Source of the DNA: Spirodela intermedia
Lineage: Eukaryota; Streptophyta; Magnoliopsida; Alismatales; Araceae
Assembly: GCA_902729315.2 (NCBI GenBank)
Contig: LR746281.1
Span: 4,028,501 to 4,092,500, forward strand
DNA: 64,000 bases
Direction of reading: 5' to 3'
Shown: in pieces, positions 53,715-64,000 of the stretch
Layout of the letters: each line of letters opens with the position of its first letter
How positions within the stretch are numbered: the stretch's first letter is position 1
Notes under the pieces: generated by a model
The model's database searches: none
The model's input: only the letters and a program-made list of their open reading frames with translations
Told to the model about the DNA's origin: nothing
Translations under genes and position numbers: made by a program

Positions 53715-56638
53715 CTAGGCTGCTTTCGCGATGGCCTCCTCCAGCCTCTCGCTGACGGCGTCCCAGGAGAGGAGGTTCTCGATGAAGGTGGACACGAAGT
53801 CCGGCCTCCTATTCTGCACGACACACACCGGCATCATCAGAGCAAGAATCCGCGGAATCCACAGACGAGCTCTGCCAGAAGGCTCCGCTCACCTGGTAGT
53901 CCAAGTAGTAAGCGTGCTGTAGAATGAATGTACCCGACCCCCGAGGAGATCAAACAACGGCAGAATCAGATGAGAACCTGTACAAGGCAGGAAAAACACA
54001 TCGACAGAGAGAGAGACAGGATGGAGTGATGAAGGTTACCTCCCAGACATCGACGGTGAGCAGGGGCTGCAATAAAGAAATCAGAACCAGTGAGACCTCC
54101 CTCCATAGGTCAAAGCACCTGGCTTTCTCATAATGCAATTCACAAACTAAGAACCCAGAAGATCAGCCCTGAAGATAATAATCATCAAGACGTAGCACAG
54201 TGCCCCGGTTTTTAAATTAATTATAAACGGTGAATTCTCAGAAACCCATGTCTTCCTCTTTTTTCTATGATACAAATTCCTTATTTCTTATATTATAGAA
54301 AATTGAAAATAATATTTAAATTAATTAAACCTTGCTTTAATATATTATTTATTTAGAAGGCCAACAAATTTAATGTATTATTTTTTCCACCTACCAATTT
54401 AGAAGCCCAACAAATTAAGCACGCGAAGAGTATGGATAGTACCAGAGAAACAGAATTCCTCAAAAATCTATGTCTAACCCTTAGCAATAGCAGGAAAATA
54501 TTTGCAGTCATGGAGATATTATAGTCGGCCATATATCTCTGAAAATATCTCATGATATCCATTACTCCCCCTCAAACTGGCGACTGGATATCTTCCATTA
54601 CCAACTTGGTCATTAGCTCCTGAGATCATGCTGTAGGTTGTTCCTTTTGTTAGAACATCTGATAACTGGTGACCTGAAAGCACAAATGAGGTGCTAACTA
54701 GCCCCACTTTCAAGCTTCCATAATATGAAATGTCTTTCAATCTCTATATCCTTAGTTCGATCATGTTGGGCTGGATTATGTGCCCTACTATTGATAGTGT
54801 AAATCATTATAACGATACAGCTTCATTGATGTGCATACTTTGATTCTCAAGTCAACCATGATTGTTTTCAGCCACAAAAACTCTTAGATTCGATGAGCCA
54901 CAGGCTTGAATTTAGCTCCAACACTCGATCTGGCAACTACAGATTGATTTTTGCTCTTCCATTCCACAAGAAAGCCACCTCCCAGGAGCATGCAATAGTT
55001 AGTGGTCTCATAAATCAGTAATCTTCTGTGGTGGTCTACATCTCATAAATTTCTGAGGCTAGTTCTCCACATATCCCGGAATAATAACCCTCCCCCCCCC
55101 CCCAAGCATGTCTCTGAGGTATTGAAGCCTTCCAAATGCTCTTCATTAGGATCATGCATGAACTGACTCACTACATTGACATCACTGGCTATTTTGATAA
55201 CTTCTAGTGTGTGATAAGTAAATCAATTTCGTAACCAGCCTTTGATAACTTCTTTTATACACAGCATTTGCCACTTGGTCGCTGGAGAATCTGGCTTTTC
55301 CCTCAAAATAAAATAGACATTCAGCCATATCCCCGGAGCTCTGGAGAAATTACGGTAATAACAACAACAACAACAATGGATACATAAAAATATCATAAAG
55401 TCAAGCGGCTCATTACGCATTATACCCTCTGAATGCTTGAGAATGAAAGGTGCCAAAGTTGCTTAATGGAGAAGGCTTTACTTTCTATTCGTTTATCAAC
55501 AGAAAGAGTGGGTAGACAGACTATGTCATTAAATTTTATCAACGCATAAAATTTAATGACATAGAAAGTGTAATAATATACACACACACACAGGTAATAC
55601 CACTATTTAATCAATGGAAATAATGTGGCGTAATGGTGGTCATCAAGATATGCACTTCAGAGACGTACGCAATTTGTGGACTAATTAAAATCTAGTTCCA
55701 GATCTCAAAAGTCTATGATACAAGATCTAACGTTAAATGAAGGCCAGGGCATGAACAGAGATACTTACATGGTAATCCGCAACAAGAGGGTTCACAGCGT
55801 TGGCAGTTTTCTCCACAACGATTTTTCCATCCTTATCTGAATACGACACGAATTAAAACAGATGAGCTAGGTAGCTTTCTCTGATACAAGAGCATCAGTA
55901 GATCCTCATAGAGCAGGCACAAATAAATCTACAGGGAATCACTAACATCCCAGCCAAGCCCAGCCTGAACCAAATTGAGTAAGTGCCGCCTGCTTAAACT
56001 CATTCAGGAGCGCTTCGACTGAACCAAACTCCCTCTCTATCAACTCCAACACCAACCCAGATGGTCTTCCTCCGCCGCCTGGTTTCATGGAACTCCAGAA
56101 AAAATCATGATTCCAGATCTGCAGTGTGAACAAGACGAAAAGGGGGCAGAAAAAATGCCCCAAGAAACATAAATCCAGTTGAGCATGAAAAGGAAAAATA
56201 CAGAGCGTCACCAACAACTTAAACCAGTATCAAAGATCGCCAACTATCTAGGAACACTACAAAGTACAGGAAGAGAGTAGTAGAACGGAGAGCCATGCCT
56301 GGGCGGCATTGTTGAAAGTGGGGAGAGGATTTCCGTTATTGTAGGATTTGACAATAATTTCCTCCAGAGCTAAACCATGCAAATCCGTCCCAACGATCTG
56401 CTTGTTGAGGTTATCAACGTAGCCCCTGTGGTGCTTCCCCCAGTGGAACTCGAGCGTCTTCTGGCTCATGTACGGTTCCAGAGCATCCTAGGAGCAAGCA
56501 GAAAAAATAGGAGTGACGACGAGTCAGAAACGCCAGACGCGTGAGAAATCTTCATCAGGAGCTTTCAGATCCGGGCCTCACCAGTGGGTATGGAGGGGCC
56601 TTCAGTTCCAGTTGGACAGGGGAGCTGCTGCTCGACAT
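53715..56638 (-). CDS. FSD1: Fe-superoxide dismutase, copy C (FSD1-like)
   Basis: Exons in minus order: 56638-56582, 56487-56299, 56118-55947, 55836-55769, 54066-54040, 53916-53893, 53813-53715; 211 aa, matching the 212 aa of Arabidopsis FSD1. It starts [19 protein letters not shown], comparable to the short FSD1 N-terminus. Ligands His34, His86, Asp168 and His172 are present. Exon 6 is the short type ([20 protein letters not shown]) and the protein ends EEAIAKAA. Remnants of the upstream exons exist. The exon 1 homologue (ending 56922) has no ATG. The exon 2 homologue (56827-56790) has TG where the acceptor AG should be. Translation from exon 3 is therefore the best reading. Intron 4 has a GC donor; intron 6 carries a copia relic. 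The location may be cytosol or plastid; a transit peptide is not evident. Confidence 0.85.
54340..55030 (-). mobile_element. Ty1/copia remnant in intron 6 of copy C
   Basis: Minus-strand relic in the same orientation as the SOD gene. RNase H text is visible around 54900-55020 ([13 protein letters not shown]) and 54640-54690 ([11 protein letters not shown]). It is interrupted by stops. A polypurine tract, ttgagggggagt, lies at about 54563-54574, where the 3' LTR would start and run to lower coordinates (LTR end not fixed). No 5' half was found. Confidence 0.8.
55579..55591. repeat. (CA)n and nearby C homopolymer
   Basis: A short CA run in intron 6 of copy C. A run of about 13 C occurs at 55088-55103 in the same intron. 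Confidence 0.8.
56119..56298 (-). other. GC-AG intron 4 of Fe-SOD copy C
   Basis: Donor CCCAG|GCATGG and acceptor ctgcag; 180 nt. The acceptor-side half is almost base-for-base the same as in copy A. Confidence 0.8.
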
Positions 56639-56789
56639 CGCGCGCGACTAAACCACAACACGACACAGTGAATACAAGCACACAACAAATCTGGGATCTT
56701 GGGAAACGATCGAGATTGCACTCAGCTACTCATCAGATTTTGGGATCTCAACCCAGTGGCGAAAACAAACCTAGGATTGGAGAGAAAAC

Positions 56790-56922
56790 CTCGTTGTCAG
56801 GCAGGGAACCCGGAGAGATCCTACCACCAGATTTCCAATTCCACAACGTCAGTAGCTGCAATAAGGCTGAGGAAAAGGATTCCAACCAAAAGCACATGAG
56901 AGACGATCCATCGGAACGTACC
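56790..56922 (-). pseudogene. Decayed transit exons of copy C
   Basis: An exon 1 homologue ends at 56922 with donor gag|gtacgt but has no ATG in frame. The exon 2 homologue 56827-56790 keeps its donor and 38-nt length, but the base pair before it is TG instead of AG. The transit-peptide part of this copy therefore looks lost. Confidence 0.65.
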
Positions 56923-57432
56923 TCGCTCGCGACGGAAGCTCTTCTGTGATCGTCGAAGGAAGAGACCCTCGCACAGGACCAATTTATCACCCCCCCTCCC
57001 TCTCTCTCTAGCTCTTCTTCTGTCCCACTCTCTCTCCTCTGTCGCTTTCACTCTCGCCTGCCCCTCTCTCTCCTCTCTCTCTTTCTCTCTCCTCTAATTT
57101 CATTTCCTGCGTTAAACTCAGCCAATAGGGTCGACCTTCGATCTTCTCCGCCCAACCCCCGCGTGCCATTCCAAACGGTCCACACTCGTCTCTATTCCAT
57201 TCTAGGCCTCCATTTATTAGCCCCAATTAGGGCGGAACAGTTCAAAGAACAGATGATGGAGGGGGGTGGGTTTCTCTCTCTAACGCCAAGATCACCCGCC
57301 CCTCCAATTTGACATTTCTCCATTTCTTTGCCCTAATCAGGGTTGAACCGCTCAAAGGACGGATGCTGGAGTGATTTGGCTCCTCTAACCACCAAGATCA
57401 GATCAGCAGGGCCCGCTTTCGAGCGCGACCTC
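56923..57432. other. Spacer between Fe-SOD copies C and D
   Basis: CT-rich leader-like DNA (57000-57105), then a spacer with two 'ccctaat.aggg.ggaac' phrases near 57222 and 57331. No gene was seen. Confidence 0.5.
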
Positions 57433-59578
57433 TCACTCGGCCTCGGACTCGTTCTCAGTGTCCAGGTACATCTCGATGGCGTCGCCATCGTCCATCACTC
57501 CGTCTTCTTCCTCTCTTCTTCTCTCGTCTTCCTCTGCCCTCGCGGCGGCTTGGGCGATGGCCTCCTCCAGCCTCGCGCTGACTGCGTCCCAGGAGATGAG
57601 CTTCTCGATGAAGGTGGACACGAACTCGGGCCTCCTATTCTGCACGACAGACAGACAGACATGAATTCCCCCCCACCGGGCATCATCAGGACGAAGAACA
57701 GAAGATCAAGAATCCTCGAAGTCCGCAGATCAAATCTGTCGGAAGGCTCCACTCACCTGGTAGTCCACGTAGTACGCGTGCTGCAGAATGAATGTACCCG
57801 ACCCGTGAGGAAATCAAACAACGGCAGAATTAGATGACAACCTGTACCAGGCAGGATGAACAGATGGACAGAGACAGACAGGAAGCAGAGAATTGGGGGT
57901 TACCTCCCAGACGTCGACGACGAGGAGAGGCTGCAAGAAAGGGAAAAAATCAGCACCAGTGAGACCTCCATAGCCAAGCACCTGGCTTCCTAATAGTCCA
58001 ATCCACTAAACTAAGAACGCAAAAGAACAGCCCGGCAGATGATCATATCGTTGACTTCTGCTCCATCATTAGATGAGCAAACCCATCATCATGAATAAAA
58101 TTATCCATGCAGATCCAATTGCACACCCATCATCGTGTAGCTGAACCATGCGTGCAGGAAACATAGGACGCCCACCAAAGCAAGATTTCGCAGAAAAAGA
58201 ATCGATTTTTAGCGGTCAATCATGAACAAGCAAGAGCATTGGGAGTTTATGGGAAGAAGGAGCATTTCGATTTCGCTAGTAGGACGTGATAAGGCCAGGG
58301 AATTTATGTATGGTATGGAAAGAAACTCACATGGTAGTCCCAAACGAGAGGATTCACAGCGTTGGGAGACTTCTGAACAACAAGCTTGTTATCTTTTTCT
58401 GAGGGGCGAGGATTCACACCATTTCCCACATCAAGTCTGTTCGCTTTATCTGAAAAGAACAGAGAGGTCACAAGCAATTCCAACCATTTAAATCCATTGG
58501 CTGGATCTTCGGGCAGGTAGGTACTGAAACATGTCTCAGGGATTACTGACATCCAAGCCAAGCCCAGCCAGAACCAAATTGAGTAAGAGCAGCCTGCTTA
58601 AATTCATTCAGCAGCCCTTCGAGTGAACCAAAGTCCCTCTCAATCAGCTCCAGGAGGACTCCCCGTGGTTGTCCTCCACCACCTGGTTTCATGGAGCTCC
58701 AGAAAAAATCATGATTCCAGATCTGCAGTGTTTTGGGGGCGGGGGTGAAAAGATGCATTTTATATCAAGAAAAGTTGAACCCAGTTCAGTGTGTGTGCGT
58801 GGGCGTGTGCGCGTGCAAGAACGAAAGGCTTAACGAATCAGTATATGGCGAGCCATTGTTGAAGATAGAGATCAGAAGGGGAGGACGGACCTGGGCAGCA
58901 TTGTTGAAGGTGGGCAGAGGATTTCCCCCGTTGTACGATCTGACAACAATTTCTTCGAGAGCCAAGCCGTCCAGATCCGTCCCAGATATTTGCTTGTTGA
59001 GATTATCTACATAGCCCCTGTGATGCTTCCCCCAGTGGTACTCGAGCGTCTCCCTGCTCATGTACGGCTCTAGGGCATCCTAGGGACGACGAACAGAGGG
59101 ATAGGCATAAGAAAGGCAGACGTCAAAGACAATCGCAGGAGGTTCGAGTCCGAGCCACACCAGGGAGTATGGAGGAGCCTTCAGCTCCAGTTGAGCAGTA
59201 ATACGTGTACGGCATCTCCCCACCTAACGCCATTAACGACAAACACAAGTTCTCGAGCATGAGTGAAAAAAGATGAGCTAGGGTTTAGTATCTCAACCCC
59301 CCCCCAAAAAAAAAGAAAAGAGGAAACGAAAATAGAGTTGGACGGAAAACCTTGGACCCGCGCCGGGAGCCGGTGGAGATTCTTCGACCTATCGTTCATG
59401 TTGGAAGCGTCAGCAGCAGAATTGAGAAGCGTAAACGAGTACTTACCGGGGAGGGATTCCCCTCCGAAACAAGCTGCCGTGAATCCTGGATGTTTGTGGC
59501 AATGGCAATGGCAGCAGTACCTCGGAGAGGAACCGTTGTTAAGGATGTCGAGGCGAGAGCTGCTGCGTAAAAGGCCAT
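57433..59578 (-). CDS. FSD2: Plastid Fe-superoxide dismutase, copy D (FSD2-type)
   Basis: Exons in minus order: 59578-59521, 59388-59351, 59223-59161, 59079-58891, 58722-58551, 58449-58331, 57930-57904, 57780-57757, 57639-57433; 298 aa (Arabidopsis FSD2 is about 305). All introns are GT-AG, including intron 4 (CCCAG|GTCCGT). It starts [20 protein letters not shown], followed by a basic Ser/Arg-rich stretch, a plausible plastid transit peptide. Ligands are His68 (LEYHWGKHH), His120 (WNHDFFW), Asp219 and His223 (DVWEHAYY). Exon 6 is long ([20 protein letters not shown]). The last exon adds an acidic tail ([12 protein letters not shown] ... [12 protein letters not shown]), as in FSD2 proteins. 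FSD2 acts with FSD3 near the plastid nucleoid. This is probably the ancestral-type member of the array. Confidence 0.95.
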
Positions 59579-61624
59579 CTCTCTCCCTCTCTCCCTCACT
59601 CGCTCTCTCTTTCACATGCACAGAGGACTTCAGGTTACAGACTCGGGAGACCCACCCCTCGAGAGGCGGCGATGGAAGAGCGGAGGAAGGAAGCCGCTCT
59701 AAAACCCCTGGTGCGGCGGCCGGATAAAGTGAACAAATACCTTCACTCGAAAATCACGTTAATAAATGGAATTATAATGGTTGTCTATTTACTTTCATTT
59801 CAGAGAGCTATTCTAGTGCATTCCTTGTTATACCATCTTTCTTATTCTTATTTTATTCTTTTTTTGCTTTTCACAAGCTTTTCTAAATTTTATTCTTATT
59901 TTGCTTAATTTACACTCATACGTTAATTTTAAGAAAATATATCCCTTTCATTTAACATGCATGCATTTAAGAGAAAAAAAAGCTTAATATATTATTTCAG
60001 AAAATAGATGGTATTTAATGACAGAATTTTCAAATTCCTGTCATTACTCCTGTATTTTTTTCTAGATATAAAAGTACTCCTTTTCTTCATATGATGCATT
60101 TTGGTTTGTAAGCGAATCCAATATATTACTAAATAGAATATGTAATATTTGTCAATTTATTTGCATTAAAAACTTGTAGCAATTTCAGAAATAGTCTCTC
60201 AAATCAAACCTTTTACAGAAATTCATAAGAAAATTTCGTAACTCTTAATTAACAAAATAATCAAGGGTCTCTTAGTTAACCATTTTAGTCAGGAATTATA
60301 ATTGGATTTAGTAAACTAATGGATGATCAATATGATTAACCCAAAATTGTTTACGAAAAAAATTCTAAATTCGAGACCATAATCAATATTTAAACTAGCA
60401 GAAATCAGAATGGTTAATTTCAGCACTTGTAATGAGTTGATTAGAATTATCTGTACTCGATTAAATATTCTAATATTTTCTAATTAAATAAGCATTGAAA
60501 TTGAATTTAGTAAACTACTCCAAAGATCAATACATTTTAACCTAAATTGATAAGCATTCTAAATCCAATGTTAGAATCAGCATCTGATCCATGATCATTA
60601 AATTAAGTATGAGGTAAGTTAACTTTGGTAGATTAAATTCTTAAAAACCTTATCATGGGTAAAATCAGAGGCGAAACAATTTCCATGGCTTACGAAGGGC
60701 TCTAAATAGTATCAATGTGAATAAAATTTTGGCAGCTGAAGCTATACACCATAAATAGGTAGGTCATTAACTAGAAAGCATGGGTGAAGACATGAAATTC
60801 ACCAAAATGAGGGAGTAAACTCAATTTTGTGACTACTAATAGGATATCATCATCTTTTTGATGGCCAAGTCAATAATTTATTAAAGGAAATGACTAAACA
60901 GCCCAATCTTCCCATACCTCCCCAATACGAACACCAGCTCTTGTATTTTTTTTAATTAATTTTTATTTAATTCTTAAAGAGGATGAATGTAGAAGGATTA
61001 AAGAGGGATTTCTGAATCAAATAAATGACCTTCAAACAAATCAGGAAAATAGTAAAATGGGAAATTCTTGTTAATCTCACTGTCTCACCTTTTATGTGAG
61101 ACTTGGGAGCCACTAGGCCGGAGTCCTCGTTGTCTTTACTCCCTACTAAGCCCGGGATCTCCGTCCAATCGCGCTTTCCCCTCCTAGGAGGTCTCAGATG
61201 GACGGACAGGATATAACTTTCTAGCCCCGCCGTACGCAACAGGGATTTAGATTAATTCAACGACTGTGATAACCGCATCTGGGTGATCCTCTCGATATCT
61301 GACGGCCAGCCGTCACCAATAGTAGACGAGGCCTCTGCATCTGTGGCAACCGCAGAGAGATGCATTAACCTCCCGGTGACGGCACCGTCTGATGAAACCG
61401 GGATGGAGCCCTTTTGTAATAAAACAAAATTTAAATTTAGGCGGTAACTTTTTGATGAACAGGCGAGCAACGCTATAAATTCATCCCATCCTGCCACCCT
61501 GGCCTCTTCGATTCCGCAAGGCCACCGCCACCAACTTTCCACCTCCGCGGGAACCGATCGCCGAGATCTTCGGAGGAGGAAGATTGAGGAAGGAGCGTGC
61601 AAGGAGATTGCGATCTTCGTGGCA
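59579..61624. other. Intergenic region, divergent promoters of FSD2 and FLZ
   Basis: The first ~150 bp are CT-rich leader of copy D. 59730-61080 is AT-rich without supported genes. 61080-61624 is more GC-rich and holds the FLZ promoter. No transposon protein was recognised. Confidence 0.55.
61473..61480 (+). promoter_or_regulatory. Probable TATA box of the FLZ gene
   Basis: CTATAAAT stands about 150 bp upstream of the ATG at 61625, giving a leader of roughly 120 bp. It is a good match by sequence and position. Confidence 0.55.
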
Positions 61625-62248
61625 ATGGAGGAACGCGAGTACATCTCCGCGCCTGTCCGCGCCGGCACCGTCGTTTCTGCGGAGAAGAGTCGCTATGGGG
61701 GAGGACGTGCCGAAAGACGGGAGGCTGGGACCTCCGGCTTCGGCAGTGGCATCTGTTCTGCCCTCTTTACTCGCAGATCCGCCACCGGGAATTGGGGGAT
61801 CTACAGGGATCAGGGGATACCCTCGCCGAGGTCGGGAGTGGATGGCCGCTCAAGATTCTTCCTCGAACCAAGGTGGGATGGCCAGGGGGAGCATTTCCTC
61901 GATGCCTGCCTTCTCTGCAAGAAACCTCTTGGACACAATCGCGACATCTACATGTACAGGTGCAGAGGCTGATCTCGCCCTCTATTGCGTCTCCTAGACC
62001 CCATTTCTGGAACCGTCTACTCATTTTCTTGCTCTATCGATTTCCGCGGGGGTGGGGGGATATGTTATGTATACAGAGGCGACATGCCATTTTGCAGTGA
62101 GGAGTGCCGGCAGGAGCAAATTGAGTTTGACGAGGCCAGGGAGAGCAGGAACCTGTCAATGAAAGCGTCAGCCTCGAGGGAGGAGCACAATAAGAAGTCG
62201 TCCCAGAGCACTAAGATCCGTGCTCCAGGAACAATTGTGGCCGGTTAG
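61625..62248 (+). CDS. FCS-like zinc finger (FLZ, DUF581) protein
   Basis: Two exons, 61625-61959 and 62077-62248, give 168 aa. The intron interrupts the codon for Arg in MYR|GD with a normal gtgcag donor and atacag acceptor. The FLZ domain spans about residues 95-135: FLDACLLCKKPLGHNRDIYM, YRGDMPFCSEEC, then RQEQIEFDEA. It has the family's Cys-x2-Cys and FCSxxC zinc ligands. FLZ proteins are plant-specific adaptors that bind SnRK1 kinase subunits in sugar, ABA and senescence responses; the founding member is MARD1. The N-terminal ~90 residues are basic and low-complexity, and the tail (residues 140-168) is Lys/Ser-rich. The ATG at 61625 was chosen over an upstream in-frame GTG. Which FLZ subgroup it belongs to is not clear. 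Confidence 0.93.
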
Positions 62249-62700
62249 TTCGGATAGCGGTGCAGAACAAAAAAGAAATGAAATAGAAAGAAATGGAGAC
62301 GGGGAAACAGGTGCTACCCCCGTGAAAGGGCGATCCGTCAGGTCCTCTCACAGCACTGTCTTTCTTCTTTTCTTCGTTCAAGAAAAGAAGGGGATCCTCT
62401 CAATACAGAGCATGGTGGTGATCTCTAGGCCAGGCTCGGTTAGTCTCTTCCTTTTTTGTCTGTAAATTTTTGCTGTACAACCAGTGAGTGCTCTTGTCCC
62501 TCTATGGCCACTCTCTGCAGCCAGGGACCACAAGTAAAAACGCGAGAACTTCTAAATAGTTATCATAGGTAGGGACCCTCCTCTTCTCTGGGTTACAGCC
62601 AGATGGAAGATGGTCCCTCTGCGGCGAGGAGTTTCAGAAGGAGCCGATGGACTCTCCTTGGAGGTATCGGCGACGAGGAAAGCGAAGCGAAAGCATAAGA
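62249..62700. other. FLZ 3' flank
   Basis: Presumed 3' UTR and spacer; no gene seen. The exact polyadenylation site could not be fixed. Confidence 0.45.
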
Positions 62701-63460
62701 AGAAAGCCTCCTCTTCTCTATTTCCAACTTTTTGTGTCTCGCTGGATAAGCATTAATGGAGGTACTCAATCATTCAAGCTCTGTTGCTATCATCCTATGT
62801 CCATGCTTCTAGACCATCACACTTTATTACAGTCGACGGGAACCTCTTGCGCACGAGGGAGAAAAGAGAAAGGAAAAGATGAAAATTGTTCATTCACTCA
62901 CCTAGTCTTCCCGTTTGACATGATTAAGGGTGGGTACCTACGTGCAAAGGGTCACGTGAGGGTTCCCTAAAACTCCCCTTCAAGATGAGCTGTAAATATC
63001 TTTAACAGTCATCTTGGACAGTAAAAGGACAACTAATTTGCAGGGAAAGGTTTTGTAAAGATATCGACAAGTTGATGCTCGGATCTCATAGGTATAAAGC
63101 TTGACGGGTCCAGGAAATACTTGATCACGTACAAAATGACAGTTGATTGCAATCTGGTGACAGCCAATGCATGGTATTCAACATATGTTCAAGAGCAAGA
63201 TGTAGTAAATTATTTCTTAGATTCCTAAGAGATCAGTGATTCGTCAAGCAAAACACAGTAACCAAAGATAGATTCTTGAGAATTTTGAACAGGCCACCCA
63301 ATCTGCATTAGAAAATCTCTGCAATTGTAAGGAAGGTGCAATGAAGAAGATTCTTTGACCAAGATGTGATTTGAGATAAGAAAGTAAATGGCGTGCAACA
63401 GTTCAATGAAATAAGCTTGAAGTAGCATTAACCAATCTAAAGTTCCATATTCACCAATTA
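62700..63460 (-). mobile_element. Ty1/copia remnant downstream of FLZ
   Basis: Minus-strand RNase H region in broken frames. A stretch near 63240-63330 reads IGWPVQNSQESIFGYCVLLD, and text near 63060-63075 reads HQLVDIFTKPFPAN. A purine run (gaaggggag) lies near 62970, where the 3' LTR would begin and run to lower coordinates. The LTR end and the 5' half were not found. Internal stops make it inactive. Confidence 0.75.
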
Positions 63461-64000
63461 ACTAGACTTCACAAGTCATGTGAAGGGAGAGGAGATTTCA
63501 TGGAATGACAGCCTTACTTGTTGACACTAGTATCCACCCTATTGTGCACGCTGTCATCATTGATTTCACCTCCACCTGTTACTTAGGAAGAGATCTCATT
63601 GATGTCACTAGATTGCATAATATTTTTGACGTAACTAAGTTGTTGTATAGTAAATCACGTAAATTTAAAATTTATAAAACTAGAAAATATTAATTTCTAG
63701 ATATTTATAAATATTTCTAAACAAATCTATTAATTATAATTCAATAAAAGTTTTAAAAATAATATACATTTTCTAGGTCAATCATAGAGATATAATATAA
63801 TATCGAGATTTTTTTATAATTTTTTTCAAAAAATATGATTTTTATGAATTTTATATTAAATATATTTAAAATTTATAAAAAACAAAAATAAGGGTACGAA
63901 CATCAAGATGATGTTAGTGCTTGACGAATGCAAATTGGACAAAAATAGAGTTTCACTCGATGATTCTTATGTAAGTAATTACAGATAATTTAATTGATCA
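63461..64000. other. AT-rich right end
   Basis: No gene or known repeat recognised. AT content rises strongly from about 63600. Confidence 0.6.

Noticed and set aside
29122-59578. LON2 and the Fe-SOD array as one functional gene cluster against oxidative stress
   Set aside because: The genes are convergent, separated by a microsatellite, and work in different compartments; no shared regulatory sequence was seen.
61584-62100. Alternative frames of 137 and 167 aa over the FLZ gene
   Set aside because: Only the 61625 frame carries the FLZ zinc finger and splices correctly.
1-64000. CRISPR arrays, tRNA or rRNA genes, organellar insertions
   Set aside because: No regularly spaced repeats with unique spacers, no cloverleaf-like genes and no plastid or mitochondrial genes were recognised by eye.

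Overview
This is nuclear DNA from a flowering plant. It carries long intron-rich genes with GT-AG introns and UPF1, LON2, plastid Fe-superoxide dismutase and FLZ-type genes of plant type. It also has AT-rich intergenic DNA and decayed Ty1/copia and Ty3/gypsy remnants. The species cannot be fixed from the sequence. No bacterial, organellar, tRNA, rRNA or CRISPR feature was seen.

Layout, left to right. (1) 1-5371, + strand: the 3' part of a gene for a membrane-anchored MORN-repeat protein; its start lies outside the window. (2) 5.4-11.2 kb: very AT-rich DNA without genes, apparently built of old diverged repeats. (3) 11506-25484, +: complete UPF1, 29 coding exons, 1265 aa, preceded by a TATA box and telo-box motifs. 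(4) 25.5-29.1 kb: UPF1 3' flank and a probable LTR-type relic. (5) 29122-45877, +: complete LON2, 17 coding exons, 877 aa, ending in the peroxisomal signal SRL; several introns hold retroelement debris. (6) 46.1-59.6 kb, all on the - strand: a tandem array of four Fe-superoxide dismutase genes (D, C, B, A in transcription order) plus a broken fifth 3' end. (7) 61625-62248, +: a two-exon FCS-like zinc finger (FLZ) gene. (8) 62.3-64 kb: a Ty1/copia relic and AT-rich DNA.

The Fe-SOD array is the most unusual part. Copy D (59578-57433) is a full FSD2-type gene with plastid transit exons, a long exon 6 and an acidic tail. Copy C is FSD1-like: short exon 6, no transit start, 211 aa. Copies A and B are patchworks. 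A resembles B over exons 2-4, is almost identical to C over exon 5 and most of intron 4, and carries a long FSD2-type exon 6. B resembles D at its 3' end but has a short exon 6. A, B and C all use a GC donor at intron 4, where D has GT. This looks like repeated gene conversion or unequal crossing over in a young array that mixes FSD1- and FSD2-type modules.

Functionally the window holds RNA quality control (UPF1), peroxisomal protein quality control (LON2), superoxide removal (FSD array) and SnRK1-type signalling (FLZ). Nothing shows that these genes act together, so their proximity is best read as ordinary plant gene order.
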